In this document: positions 23,264 through 35,744 of the stretch, piece after piece
Layout of the letters: each line of letters begins with the position of its first letter
How positions within the stretch are numbered: position 1 is the first letter of the stretch
Assembly (NCBI GenBank): GCA_029962745.1
Contig: CM057165.1
Span: forward strand, 3,626,340-3,690,339
From: Echinometra lucunter
Taxonomy: Eukaryota; Echinodermata; Echinoidea; Camarodonta; Echinometridae
Direction of reading: 5' to 3'
DNA: 64,000 nucleotides
The notes under the pieces: model-generated
Database searches by the model: none
What the model was told of the DNA's origin: nothing
What the model saw: only the letters and a program-made list of their open reading frames with translations
Position numbers and translations under genes: made by a program

Positions 23264-23533
23264 GGTAGACCTGGTGGCTCAATTGATAGAGCGTCCGCCT
23301 CATGAATGGGAGGTCGTGGGTTCGATCCCCGGCCGAGTCATACCAAAGACTTACAAAAATGGGACCTTCTGCCTTCTAGCCAGGCGCTCCGCATAATAGA
23401 ATGGAGAAGGGTAATAATAACATATTACGTTATGCAGGGCCCGCTGGAAGATCAGCTGATAGCTGAAGTGGCTACCCTGGGTAAATAAGAGTTATTATTA
23501 TTATTATTATTATTACTATTATTATTATTATTA
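23264..23533 (+). mobile_element. tRNA-derived SINE ending in (TTA)n
   Basis: The head looks like a tRNA with RNA polymerase III promoter boxes: box A in TGGCTCAATTGATAGAGCG and box B GGGTTCGATCCCCGG, about 33 bp apart. A body unrelated to a tRNA follows, with a terminal TTA repeat (23492-23533) typical of SINE tails. A functional tRNA gene is unlikely because the 3' acceptor half does not pair with the 5' end. Confidence 0.8.
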
Positions 23534-23676
23534 GACCAACTGATGAATCCACTGAGGGATAGATAGATGTAGTTATAGATTGATAGGTAACAATAGCAAT
23601 GAAGTAGCAGGAAATTAATCTTGATGAAAGATCATCGTCTGCATAGACTGAGAGGAAACCTGAATTACAGATAACC

Positions 23677-23826
23677 AGGGCCCTGTTTCATAAAACTTGT
23701 TGTCAATAACAAGTTGCAATAACTGTCATAAGCTACTGAAATCCTTGCATCTGATTGGCTGAGAGCAAATTGGTCACCGAAATGTGGCAGTTATTACTGA
23801 TAACAAATTTTATGAAATGGGGCCCT
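23677..23826. mobile_element. MITE-like element, family C copy 1
   Basis: Inverted termini GGGCCCTGTTTCATAAAAC and the mirrored TTTTATGAAATGGGGCCC, followed inward by TTGTTGTCAATAACAAG-like repeats. The core CTACTGAAATCCTTGCATCT followed by GATTGGCTGAGAGCAAAT is nearly identical at 46719-46855 and 53545-53694. It lies about 75 bp upstream of the acceptor of the next Pbx exon. Confidence 0.85.
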
Positions 23827-23901
23827 GATAAAAATTACACGTGTACCACCTTTTCGTTGCTGTATAGAGTGGTCATTTGTTATTTTTATCATCTTTTACA
23901 G

Positions 23902-24222
23902 GTATCCAATTGGTTTGGTAACAAGAGGATCCGCTACAAGAAGAATATCGGCAAGGCCCAGGAGGAGGCCAACCTCTATGCTGCAAAGAACGCCGCCTCG
24001 GCCGTCTCCAGTGTCAACCCGTCCAGCCAATCACAGGCCTCGGCCGGCTCCCAGGAGGGCCAGTCACCGGGCACGCCCACCTCAGGCTCGGGAGGGGGCG
24101 GCGGCTACGGCATGTCATCGGGCGGGGGCATGATGGGCAGCGGAGGAGGAGAGTACATGGGGATGCAGAACGGAGACAGCTACCAGCTACCAAATCAAGT
24201 GGGTGCCAACGTTCAGTCCCAG
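23902..24222 (+). CDS. pbx: Pbx, fourth exon in window (homeodomain helix 3 and Gly/Ser-rich tail)
   Basis: Begins [20 protein letters not shown], the DNA-recognition helix with the [11 protein letters not shown] signature. It continues through [17 protein letters not shown], a Ser/Gln/Gly-rich linker with a glycine run, and [18 protein letters not shown]. That last block matches the conserved [15 protein letters not shown] region in vertebrate Pbx. Phase is 0 at both ends. The acceptor is ATCTTTTACAG and the donor CCCAG|GTATTG. Codons are GC-rich compared with the surrounding introns. Failure to splice would add six residues and stop. Confidence 0.97.
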
Positions 24223-25612
24223 GTATTGAGATGTGTGCGGTGATGGTAGGATAGATTAGTTTAAAAAGAAGGGGAGAGGGGGTAGGTTAGAAGGGCTTTT
24301 TAAAGTCGGTTTTCATTTACCTTCTTCAAGTTATCAATCCCAAAATTTGTTAGAGTTTAGTACAAGGAGCAATGAGGCTAATTAAGAAAGGAGAAAAATA
24401 ATTCAATGCGCTAATTGCATTATTATGAAAAAAGGCTTTTTGGTCTTTTAAAGCAGGGTTACTTTCTCAGTTATTAGGGGTGGGATAGGATGATGAGTGG
24501 CATGGAACCGATGAGATGTAAAATAAGAGGAGGAAGGAGGGGGTGGAGAACTTACTATGACAGAATTTTGTGTGGACTGTGAGGACTGATGTTGTGTGAA
24601 TGGGTGTGTGCGAGTTGATTTGGGGATAACATTAGATAGTGACCTAAGGAAATGAACACAATAGTGCTTTTTTCAAGTCTGCTTTAGGAGAGGGATCATA
24701 GGTTATGCAGTTCATGCAGTCTTGCAGAAGATGATAGGAATACAGTGTGTTTGGAGTGGAGTGAATGTTTGAAACTTTCATGTTTGTATCGCCTTGATTT
24801 CTAAAGTATGATTTTAATCTTCATTTATGCTGCTGTTCTATGAATACTGAACGGAATTGCAGTGGGAAGGTAACTTCCATGTCTGTTCATTCAAAACTTA
24901 ATTTAAAGATGGTACATATGACATATTTTTTCATTTTTATGAATAGTAAAATTCATTTCCCACAACAGCTTAATATTTGGTATGCCCTTTTTGTTTTATC
25001 GAACCGAAATCATTGAAATGGGAGCTCATCATAGCGTGGACGTGCTGATACAGTTATTTCAACTCATGATCATAAAATTTAAGTACATGTAGGAGTATAC
25101 TATGTTTTGAAAATTAGCCTTTTTGGCACAGAATATGAAGAATTTAGTATGAGTCAGCAAGAGATGATGAGTTTTATTTTTTGCTATTCTTCTGCCTGAA
25201 TTGAACATTTTGTAATAAGTTTTATTCTTATTTTTTCTCTTATTCCACCCCTCTTTACCCACACCCTCTTTTATTATACTCCCCTGCTCTTTCTTCCCCC
25301 CTCTCTCTCTCTTCCAATGTATTTTCTCTCTCTGTCTCTGATTACCCTTCTCTCTCTTTCCATCTTTCTTTCTTCCAATTTATCTTCTTCCCCCTCTCTC
25401 TGTCTCTGATTACCCCCCCTCTCTCTTTCTTTCTCCCAATTTATCTCCTTCCCCTTCTCTCTGTCTCTGATTACCCCTCTCTCTCTTTCCCTCTTTCCTT
25501 CTCCCAATTTATCTTCTTCCCCCTCTCTCTGTCTCTGATTACCCCTCTCCACCCCCTTTCTCTTTCTTCTCTTTGCCTCTCTCTTCTTCCTTTTCTCTCT
25601 CTCTCTTTACAG
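24223..25612 (+). other. Pbx intron before the fifth exon in the window
   Basis: AT-rich with G-rich patches near 24275 and 24530. Nothing gene-like is seen until the pyrimidine minisatellite at its 3' end. Confidence 0.8.
25290..25612 (+). repeat. Pyrimidine minisatellite forming the splice-acceptor tract
   Basis: About four imperfect units of roughly 60 bp, each containing TCTCTGTCTCTGATTACCCC, a CT run, and TTCTCCCAATTTATCTTCTTC or a close variant. The array runs straight into CTCTCTTTACAG at 25612, so it makes an unusually long polypyrimidine tract of about 300 bp for the next exon. Confidence 0.88.
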
Positions 25613-25750
25613 GTGGCAAGCTTAAGGCAGGTGATATCTCAGACCGGTAGCTATAACAGTGACAGCCTGCCACCCCACTCCCAGCCGCCGTCCATCTACA
25701 ACCCCACCTCTCTGGGGCAGTACCCTTCAGGGAGGGCTAGCGGGGACATG
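25613..25750 (+). CDS. pbx: Pbx, fifth exon in window (C-terminal region)
   Basis: Encodes VASLRQVISQTGSYNSDSLP, then PHSQPPSIYNPTSLG and QYPSGRASGDM. The LR-VISQTG-Y core is conserved with vertebrate Pbx C-termini; the Pro/Ser-rich part is lineage-specific. Phase is 0 at both ends, with donor GACATG|GTAGGT. Reading through the donor would add VGAT and then stop, so a shorter C-terminal isoform is possible but unsupported. Confidence 0.93.
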
Positions 25751-25873
25751 GTAGGTGCAACATGACCCCCCTCTCCTCCTGTTCCCCTATCATAATCATC
25801 ATCATAACCACCACCATCATCAGAATCATCAGCAACCTCACTACATCACCTCTCCACTAGACGAAGACACTTC

Positions 25874-26197
25874 AGGGGGTGTTTCACAAAGCTGTGCGCA
25901 AAGTTACGCATGACTTTAAGAATGACTTGAATATGGAAAGCCAAATGGGATTCTCAATCATATTTAATCACATAAGCTAAAGTTGAAATATCTGTTCAAA
26001 TTAACATAATTAGTATTAACAAAACATTTTTAATGTAATTAGAAATTTTGCCAACAATTTAATTGAGATTTTGATAAATACTGTCACACTTTGTTAAAAC
26101 AAAAGGAAAAACTTTGGAATTCCAATTTTGGCTGTTCATAGTTAAGGCGTTCTTCAAGTCATGCGTAACTTTACACACACCTTTGTGAAACACCCTT
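25874..26197. mobile_element. MITE with ~50-bp inverted ends in Pbx intron
   Basis: The left end is GGGTGTTTCACAAAGCTGTG, then CGCAAAGTTACGCATGACTT. The right end, reverse-complemented, is AGGGTGTTTCACAAAGGTGT, then GTGTAAAGTTACGCATGACT. The length is about 324 bp and the centre is AT-rich and noncoding. Confidence 0.88.
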
Positions 26198-29100
26198 ATT
26201 TTCATAGGGGTGGGGATTTTACATTTGAGAGGGATGCAGCAGTTCATGTCTTGTTTACACCACTGAGTGTAATAACTTCTACACTGTTTGTGTTCTCTAC
26301 AACCCTCTTAGCATATATAATATCCTTTTTAGACTTATGTTTGAACATTTTCAAGGCAGTTGGATCCAAAATGACAGGATTTTTTTCTTCATCTAATTTT
26401 GCCTTTTCTCCGCTGAGAGCCTGGAGGGTGTCTACTTGATTTCTAAAACTGAGCAAACATCCTTGTTGCTTTCAGTTTGTCGATTTGATGAGATGGTAAA
26501 CCTTGAACAGACTATTATGTGAAAGAAAAGCAACCTTGGTTCATATCTGCCATTGAGTCATGCTCAAATTTCCAAGCTCAAATTTCCTATACCCTGTTTT
26601 GGAAGAGGCACAAGTGAGAGCGTAATGGACTAGATATCTCCAGTTTTTTACATTAATCTCAGTGCTGGAACATGCTTGACTCCAATTTATCAAAACATGA
26701 ATATCAGTTAGATACTAAAGAGGGTTTCTAATCGATGCCTAATGAGACAATTAGATACTCTCTTTCTCTCTTTGGTTCATCAATCGTGAGAACTTTGACA
26801 GCTTTGAGCTTCTCTCTTTCTTTGTCCATCTTTCATACTAAAGCTGCATCCCCCTCGAATCCCCACTTCTTAGTACCAAAACTGATGCCGGAACATCTGA
26901 TCCACAACTATAAAATGCAACATAAAATCCATTGTAAATTATGCCAAAACTAAAGACCATGTAAAATAGGAGAAGTTTACCACCGAAATCTTGACGCAAA
27001 TGATCTTAGAGTTTAGTGTAAATCTTTAAAAGGTAAAGACGAGGCACAGACCATTTTTTTTTAGAGTGCCAAGAAATTTTTTTAGTGAAATCATTGGCAC
27101 AGGTTTGCTTTAACATATTTGGATGACACTTTTCTAAAAGATATTACCTGGGGTTTTGTTAGTCCTTTTTTTTATACTTCAATACTGTAACAGTGGAATT
27201 TTTGTGCAATTGATTTTTTTTGTGCTGATCTGAGTTAAGCACAATCGATCATATTTAATTTTGGCGGACAGTTGGGATAACTGTATTCACATGCAAAATA
27301 AACAAAATATTTTGCGCAGTTAGATTTTCGTGCAAGTGTCGTACCACGTGAAATGCGGGAAAATTTCCACACCACGAAATATTCCATGTTTACAGTCATA
27401 GACTGTCATGTTTATTCAAAATCAGTTCCCATATTTATTCACATGTATGTTCTGTTTTACTTGATACAAGCAGATGATAATGCAGTTAATCATGTAGACA
27501 TAATTAGAAACATATTTCAACATGACAGAGTGGACAGGCTTTCTTGGATTGTTACAAATTGATATTATATATGAAATAAATAACATCTGAGCTGTTTTTA
27601 TGCAGTCTCCTAAATTTTCTTTTAAGGCTGGCCTTTTAAGCTTCGAACCTTGCAAATGGATTTCAATATACATAGTTTTTCTTGTCACTGTTGACTACTT
27701 GTGCCAATGATTTCACAAAGTTTTAAAGCAACAATTTGTCTTACATGTATGTAAATATATAACTGTGGTAGATTCAATTGTATGTCCACTTACAATATCC
27801 ATGTAAGGCATTTGTGCCAAAAAATATTGATTTTATTATCGGTGTATGATTACTAGGCAAAATTTTTCTCAGACGTTTTAAAATGTCTTTTTATGAGCAT
27901 TTTTTTTTTTTTTTTTTGCCATCCTTATTTTGAAACTGGGTCCACATGCGACTGTCAAATGAAAATTAATTTTTCGGGGAAAAATCTGTGTTAGATTTGA
28001 AACAATTTTATCTTATACTACTCTATTTATGCTTATGCTGTGCTGCGGCATGGCTTTTTGTTTAGAAATTCTTTCATGGAACTCCATTTTAAATTTATTG
28101 ATTTGTTAATAGGAGAAAAATAGACATGCTTATTCCTCATGTCTCCAGAAATGGAGATACATGTATTTGTGTTCCTGCATAAAAGGGCCATCTTCATGTT
28201 TCTCAAGCAAATAATATATTACTCAAGGTACTTTTTGGACTATGGAAAAGTAATTTTGATTTATGTTTTTGCCAGGCTGAATTTCATTCAAGATACCAAA
28301 AATAATTTTTGAATCAATAGATGCCCAAATTTTATTTCATTTTAATTGGAAATGTAAGTTTGAAAAATAATACATTTTTCCACAATTGAATAGTTGATAT
28401 ACATAGAACTTTATCTATTTTTATCTATTTATCATTATGGATATAATGCAAAAGGGTATAAACTGAATTGCAGGTTTTAAACTTTATTTGATGACACATA
28501 TTTATTACTTAGATTGGAGAAAGATTGAACAGTCACTCCAGTGGAGTTTGGACAGTTTATTAAGCTATGAGTTTTGCAAATCAGAAGCCCTTAATAACAC
28601 TTCTGCGTAATATATTTGATGTGGAAAAGAATTAACTTATAAACTCAGTTACACATGTCATGCCGATAGAGCAAGCCCAGACAATGTTCACTACCAGTGC
28701 ATTATTAGAGCTCTAGGACATTTTTTGTATGAATCGGATAGATAAGGAGTATCAAAATCTTTATCAGACATATAATATGTTGTTTTCTTCAATTCATTTC
28801 ACTTTCCTTCAAATCAGTGTTAATCTTGATAATTTACTTAATATGATTATCGAAATTGACAAAGTAAAGGGAATTTTAAATATATCTTCCAATGAAGTTA
28901 ATTTGAAAATGAATTGTATAATATTTATCTAAACAGTATCGTTCTTTTTTTATCATGCAATTGTTATGGTGGAGAGAGGAAATGTGACTGTTATTACGAC
29001 ATGTATGGTGATAGCAAAGCTCACTCCACACTTTATGGTCAGACTGTGAAGCAAATTTTGAAGAAGTTATGAAATATAAAGTTCAAACATTTAAAAAAAC

Positions 29101-31091
29101 CAGCCATTTAGATGTTTCAAATCATTATATGAATAATAACATTGCAAGATGTGAGGGTATTTTTGGCCTTGGAATTCCAGGAAATGCCAGATTGACTGTG
29201 ATTGTAGTGACATCTACTGGTTACAAATTTGTTCCCGATTCACAGCGGATTTGACCTTTCTCCAACTGAAAGGCTTACAGTAACTCACAATTTTATTATA
29301 CTATTTACATAACCATTAGGAACCTCAATCAAGAAAGCTTTTAATATTTTTATATTAACATCCGACATCGTCATTTAACGATTTTATGATTTCTTTCGAA
29401 ATCGGATCATAGTCAGACGATAAAGAGTGGGATTGGCCTGAAATGATAATTCTATGTGAATATCGAATATTGCAAGAATTCAAGAATATTTCCTTGGTTA
29501 TTTGACTTTTAATTTCTCTCCTATAGCTGTTGTAAATGTGACTCCTGTTTTTTTTTTCTCTCTTGATTTTTTGACTTGTATTTATGCCGTGTACATGTAT
29601 ATTGTATAGTAAATGGTCAGCACATGTAACTAAAAAAATAAAAACAAAAATCAGTGCCAAGAAAATCTCCACCATTTTGATTTGTGTTTCTTGAAAGGCC
29701 GCAAGCTAGTGCTTAGCAAATGCCATTTCTGAATTCAGTGATGGATATTTTCTTAAGATCAAGTTGCAGTAATTACTTTTAAATATACAATGAATTCATG
29801 ATCATACACATGACAGGACGGTTTCTTTTGAACAACATACGTTCTTACATATGAACAGAGAAATACTTAGCAAAAATGGATATATTTAGCCAAATAACTC
29901 TTTTGTTGACAAAAGTACCTTCAGCAAATTAAGTTCGCTTTATTGACATTAGAATGAGAGAAATAGGTCATCACAAATTTGAGAAAAATCAGTAATAGTT
30001 GAAGGAACTTGTAAATTGTGTTGGTTATGAAGATTTTAGGCAATTGGCAACTCTGATTCCATCTTCAGTCTTCTCTTCTTTGTTCTTTTTTATGTCCATA
30101 GCATGTAGAGAAAAGCTCACTTTTAAATGGAGTTGCCAATTTCTGATAAGTTGTCATGACAAACAAAAATCTTATTTTCTCCTTTAGTACATGTATTTAG
30201 ATTAAGGACTTAGGATTAAGTTAAAGAATTATATTTGATGATCTGTCTGATTTATTTCTTTTATTTTCTGCTTTCTTAAAAATAACTTGATACGAGATAA
30301 GAAGGATTTCCCCTTTAATATGCTTACCAATATTTCATATCATTGTCATTACTATCAATCATCATTATCATCATAGTTATCATAAAATGTTTGTTCTCGT
30401 ATTTATCATGTATGTTACTTCATGAAGATCGTCAAAAGAAGATGAATGAAAGGATTTTCCAGCTCAGTTTCTGCAGCTTATTACATTTTAGAAATTTTAT
30501 CACAGTTACATGTTCATAAATTTTGTTATAAAGTAGATCTACCAGAGCTAAAATTTCACTTTTAAGTCCCGCCAAAAGTGATTTGCATTTCCTAGTATTT
30601 CCCTGACAGATGAATGCAGCCATTAACATGTAGTTTGCCTCTAATATTGATATCTATGAAATCATGTCATTTCCTCCCAACACCCAAATATGAAATAATT
30701 TGATAGATGACAGAGGAGACAATGACGACATTCGCAAACCATTCACATGATAGATGGTTTGAACTTTTTTTTAATGATTTCTGACATCAACATCATAAAG
30801 ACTGTCCTTCAGATCATTTCAAACCAACTTAAAGGAAAACATTCTCTTCTTTTTGTGGTACATGTTAAAGCAAAACATGAGTTGCCCTACGTATTTTTCT
30901 TTTAAAAAGAATTTCTTTAGAAAACAAAAAGAAAACCTTCTGCTTCAATACTCTATGCATGGTGTTTAACCCCTACAACCTCACTAACATGCTAACCGTT
31001 TTCCCCCTCTTTTCAAAACCATTCTATCTCTCTTGTATATTACCCGCACTTCAATTATCTTTCATCAAATTATTCTTTAATGCATTGTCTG

Positions 31092-31406
31092 TAAAGGCTG
31101 ATTTTCATGGGTTTGCGGATGAATCACGAAGGATGCCAGTGTCACCAAAAATGGCATGGTCCAACATTAGTATTTTGGGCTCTAGAAGTTTGCCAAACAT
31201 GCACAGGGTTCATTTTTATTTGGGTGGGAATTTTTTAATATAAAGTTTGAATTTCCAGCATCCCATGAACAATTGACAATACTTCTGAACCCTTGTGCAT
31301 GTATAGCAAACTCGGAGCTTAAAACATGAATGTTGGATTTTGCCATTTTTAAAATATTCACATCCTTTGTGAATCGTTCATGTACCCTGTGAAAACTGGC
31401 CTTAAA
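31092..31406. mobile_element. Long palindromic MITE
   Basis: Nearly the whole 315 bp folds on itself. The left arm starts TAAAGGCTGATTTTCATGGG and carries AATCACGAAGGATG, TGGTCCAACATT and ACATGCACAGGGTTCA. The right arm, reverse-complemented, carries TTTAAGGCCAGTTTTCACAG, GATTCACAAAGGATG, ATCCAACATT and ACATGCACAAGGGTTCA. Arms have diverged, so the insertion is not recent. Confidence 0.8.
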
Positions 31407-32564
31407 GAGCAAGAAGGATGTTGACTCTAGGTAAAAATATGAGTTAATGCCTTTTGTGTCTCAACAGATGATATCTAAATGTCCAGAATACTATTTGATT
31501 TTATTTGAGAGTATCAACAACCTTTCAGGAAATGCTAGAATGAAGAAGTAAGAAATGAGACATTGAAAGGATTCCTGTATGACAATATTGAAGTTCATTT
31601 GATTGAAAAGTTTTTCAAGGTTTCCTGATAGAATCTAGATCCTATAGACTGCTGGCTTCATGTCATATCATAAAGGAGTTCCCAACAAATATTTGGCCCA
31701 TCTGTATTTAAGTCCAAACATCACGATGAGGCATTTTCCATCATAACATTGTGATATTACTAAAAAATTTTGATGTTTGGACTGTCAAATACATACACGT
31801 AGGCCTGATAAGAGATGTTGAGAGAACAAGAATAGAACATCCATTGAGAGTTAGAAAAGTGTCGCGTAATGCGTTTCTGACTCTCGTTGGACTAGTGTAA
31901 TGATGTGTTATGTAATAAATGAGCTCTTGCCCCACCCCCCATTTGATTCTAACTGTATACCAGTAGTACTCATTTCACTCATATTGCATGTTTGCATGAC
32001 AGTAGACCCCCCCCCATACGTTTTATACCCCTCCCCCTTTTTTCTTTTAGCTTTTAGCTCTTCAGAGATTTTTGAGGAAGAGAGGCATCACAATTAAATG
32101 CATGGATTAAAATACTTATGTCCTTAACTTCTTTAAAGATGTAGGAGAGAAAAATGGCTAATGGATTGCATGTTTTGCAAACTATACTGCATGTTCACTC
32201 TGCTTTTGTCCCCATTCTTTTCCAGTATATACCAACGAAATTCATTTTATTTCTTCCCCTAAAATGCATGAAGTCATTGACGTTCATTCTACCAGTCATT
32301 CATTCATTCATTCATCCAACTATCTTTCATTGAAATCAATCCAGTCAGGAATGGTTTCCAATTCTCGGTCTATTTTCAGGTAAAAAGGAGAGAAATTAAA
32401 TGTCAGGAAATTATTTGTATTATAACTTTTCTCAGGCCTTTGAAATCTTTACATCTTTTATAATTAATTTATAGTATACCTTTGTATCTTAAAAGAAGGA
32501 TATGTATACTGTTAAATACCCCCTGCAATGTACTCCATCTTTGTGAAAAGAGCTCATTTATTGA

Positions 32565-33233
32565 AACATGTCATTACTCTTCTTTCTTTTGTTCTCTCCT
32601 TCTCTTATTCCTATCCCCTTCCTGCCCTCTCCTCCTCCTCCTCCTCTCTGTCACACCTTCATGTATCCATATCCCAATATGCTCCTTTTATATTTGTTAT
32701 CCTTTACCCTCGTCTGTCCCCAATCCATTCTCTATTACTCTATTACTCTATTACTATTATTTCTTTCCCTGAAATATCCTTCTACTATTTCCCCCAATGA
32801 TTGGACCCCACTTCTGCTTCTTCTCATTATCCTCCTTTCTCTACCCCATTCTGTAATCTGCTCTCACCCTACCCTTCCCCCTCTCTACCACTCCAATGAC
32901 CCACTTCCCCACCCTTCTATCATTCTGATGCCTCATCCATCCCCATACCATTGTGATGCTCTCCTTCCGTACCCCTTATACCACTCTGATGTCCCCCATC
33001 TTTCTGCCATATCACTGTAATGCTCCCTTTCTGTATCCCTTATACCACTTTGATGTCCCTTCTCTCTCACCATCTACCTCTCACATTCCCCATTTCCTCA
33101 CTCCCTCATGACTCTAATGCCCCCCTTCCCTATTCTTCTACCACTCCAATGCCCCCTTCCCCACCATTCGACCAATCTGATACCCCCTTATATCCCCCTC
33201 TACCACTCCGATGCCCCCCTTCCCCACCCATAG
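32565..33233 (+). repeat. C/T-rich intron end with CCACTCTGATGC-like units
   Basis: About 670 bp biased to C and T. Short degenerate repeats such as CTACCACTCCGATGCCCCC, TACCACTTTGATGTCCC and TACCACTCTGATGTCCC recur roughly every 30-50 bp. It runs into the acceptor CCCCACCCATAG at 33233. Open frames here are not supported as genes. Confidence 0.8.
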
Positions 33234-33449
33234 GATACCGGGTCCCATGACCGTATGGGCAGCGGTAGCGACAGCCAGCACACCTCCCCCCGCGGTGGGG
33301 GCGATGACCGTAGCAGCAACGGTAATGTCAACGAGGACGGGAGTGCCAGCTGGGCTGGCGGCCAGTCTAACCTCGACTTCAGTATTCAGCCGATAGAGGG
33401 CGCTTCCTTTGACGACGGCCGGGATTCACGCAGCAGTAGTAAACACTGA
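33234..33449 (+). CDS. pbx: Pbx, last exon (C-terminus and stop)
   Basis: Reads DTGSHDRMGSGSDSQHTSPR, a Gly/Asp/Asn/Ser-rich stretch, then SNLDFSIQPIEGASFDDGRD and SRSSSKH with a TGA stop at 33447-33449. It joins in phase 0 to the previous exon. Its G+C content is much higher than the flanking DNA. There is no recognised domain; this is a divergent, probably disordered Pbx tail. The six exons in the window together give 416 complete codons after the split first codon. Confidence 0.9.
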   Translation, partial: DTGSHDRMGSGSDSQHTSPRGGGDDRSSNGNVNEDGSASWAGGQSNLDFSIQPIEGASFDDGRDSRSSSKH

Positions 33450-35344
33450 GACATTGTTGAGGAGAGACTGAAACCTATGGATTGGAGGACTTTCGTTTTA
33501 TATCTCTTTCACTTTCTCTCTCTCTGTCACTTTCTAGTTTTTATTTTACTTATCATAGCCAGTGTCTTGAGGGATGTTAACATGATAAATTTACAATCTG
33601 TATTCAACTTTTATTAGAATACCTCTTTTAATTTTTTTTTTCAAGTAGTCCGTTTTTTTACCCCCCCCCCCCTTTTTTTTTTTTTTTTTACAGATTGCAG
33701 CTGTTGACTAGGTTCTATAGGAAATTTCATTCAGGTCTTCATACATTTAACACAGTTTTGTTCACTAAGCATATTTCATGTTACTTGATTTCCATTATGA
33801 TTTTTAAACATCTTTCCCCCCTCTGTCTGTTTGAATAGAAAAAAAAAAAAAAGAAATGAGTGTCCAGTTCTAAAAACTACAAATATTGTTTTACAATTTA
33901 GCCTTCCTTTCCCGATAAGATGATGAGCAAGTGATTTTTTTTCAGAGAGAGGAATCATAGTCTTAGAGCTTGGACTTTCACTTGTTTTCAAGAATGATGT
34001 CTTTCGAATTAAATTGATATTCAGCTAAACTTCATATTAGTCAAAATAAAGTATAAAGTGAGGCCAACTTATCAGAGGAGTTGCTTTCTTTTATTAAAGG
34101 AAGATATGAAATTATTGAATTCCTTTTGATAGTTGATGGGATTTCTTATCTTACACCATTGGTTGCAAGATGAATTGATAAAATATTCCTTCTTTTAAAT
34201 CCTCAGTATGAGGACAAAATTTGATTTCTCAGGTAGTTTGTACCAGGTCTCAGTTTTGATTGAATCATTTATCTGTCGTGAATCATAACAGCATCAGGAA
34301 ATGAAATTAACAATTTAATTAGCCATTGTCATGAGCAATTTCACCATCCAGGTTCCATGGGGGGGCGGGGGGTGTTGCATTGAAAGGGAAATATCACATG
34401 ATATTGTGGAATTGAAAGCATTTTGGTTATTTTTGGAATATGTTTTCCATGTTTTCCTATCCTGGAGTTTTTATCCTTTCTTTTATGCGACAGGTTTCAA
34501 GTGTACATAAGAATTTCTGAAACCAGGATGTATGCTTTCGTAGACAAATCTTATACAAGTCGCTGAGCCCCAGAGCTATTCTTTATTCACTGGTTGCTCA
34601 CTGGACTTCGCCGTGTGGACATACTAGGGTTAAATACTTTTTAAATTTTTTTATTTATAACCTCCTTGCCAAGTTCATTTTTTTTTTTAATGTAGAAGGT
34701 GTAAAGTATTTGAAGAAATATTGATGACGGTTTGTGAGAAATATGAAATAACATTTTTCAGCTTTATTGTGTCTCTTTCATTGTACAAATCCATACATGC
34801 TTTTAAACAAAAACTCATGTTTTGTATCCTGAAAAAAAAGGTTAACAGTGATTTATGGTTACTGCTTTGTATTTCTGCTCATAGGAATTTGTTTTTGTTT
34901 TTGTTTTGTTAATGTGACTCCATTTAAGGTGCCAAATATCAGTAGAAAGTCCTGGGATGGGGTGCCAAACGATTCCAGATTTAAAGAAAGAAAAGTTCCG
35001 CTTTGGCTACTCATAACGATGCAGATGTACGTGTGTTTACCAGAGAAGTATTCAGTCAAGCCTTGGTGTAGAAAGCTTGATGTTAATTGCCAAAAGACAT
35101 TGATTCTTTCAATGCAATTTCCATGCATTTCATAGTCCAGTATGTCTGTAATTTTGTAGAGATAGCTTGAAATATAGGATATTTTCACCTATGGCTTTCC
35201 ATACTCTCAGGAGTTAGCTCCTCCCCACCCTTGGGCCTTGCTAGTATTTTATTTTTCATTTTTTTGCAAGCCTGTTATTTGTGTTCATTTGGAGTCGACA
35301 GTTATTATGTGAAGGATACAATGTGACATCGTGTAAATAATAAA
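33450..35344 (+). other. pbx: Probable Pbx 3' UTR
   Basis: Noncoding, T-rich sequence from the Pbx stop to the poly(A) signal at 35339. It includes C and T runs near 33660-33690. The extent is inferred. An earlier AATAAA at about 34045 could give a shorter form. Confidence 0.5.
35339..35344 (+). terminator. Candidate Pbx poly(A) signal AATAAA
   Basis: AATAAA followed within 40 bp by a GT-rich stretch (GGTATTTGGTTGATGTTT), the usual arrangement around a cleavage site. A second AATAAA lies at about 34045. Confidence 0.5.
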
Positions 35345-35451
35345 CATTGTATCACTGGAGGTATTTGGTTGATGTTTCTTCTCCAGTAGATTTATCCAGT
35401 TGATTTCAAGAGTGATGCTGAAGATGAGTTAGTGGTATTAGCTTAAAATAT

Positions 35452-35740
35452 GAAGAGGAGGATGATGATGATGATGATGACAATGGTGATGATGATGGTG
35501 GTGGTGATGATGATGATGGTGATGATGATGAGGGTGATGATGACGGTGATGAGGGTGATGATGATGAGGGTGATGATGATGAGGGTGATGATGAAGGTGA
35601 TGAGGGTGATGATGATGATGGTGATGATGATGAGGGTGATGATGACGGTGATGAGGGTGATGATGATGGTGGTGGTGATGATGATGATGGTGATGATGAT
35701 GATGATGATGGTGATCATGATATAGTGATGATGATGATGG
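35452..35740. repeat. (GAT)n microsatellite with GGT/GAG variants
   Basis: About 290 bp of GATGAT repeats with higher-order blocks (GATGAGGGTGATGATGA and GATGACGGTGATGAGGG). Open frames (poly-Met/Val, poly-Ile/Thr) are artefacts. Confidence 0.95.
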
Positions 35741-35744
35741 TGTT

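Larger units (their letters stand above)
25751..33233 (+). other. Large Pbx intron before the last exon
   Basis: About 7.5 kb, mostly AT-rich. It contains two inverted-repeat elements (25874-26197 and 31092-31406) and a long pyrimidine tract at its 3' end. The stretch 26200-31090 shows no gene, tRNA or repeated unit that I can support, only a poly(T) run near 27900. Confidence 0.8.

Noticed and set aside
23264..23345. Possible functional tRNA gene
   Set aside because: Boxes A and B are present, but the acceptor stem does not close and a TTA-tailed body follows, as in a SINE.
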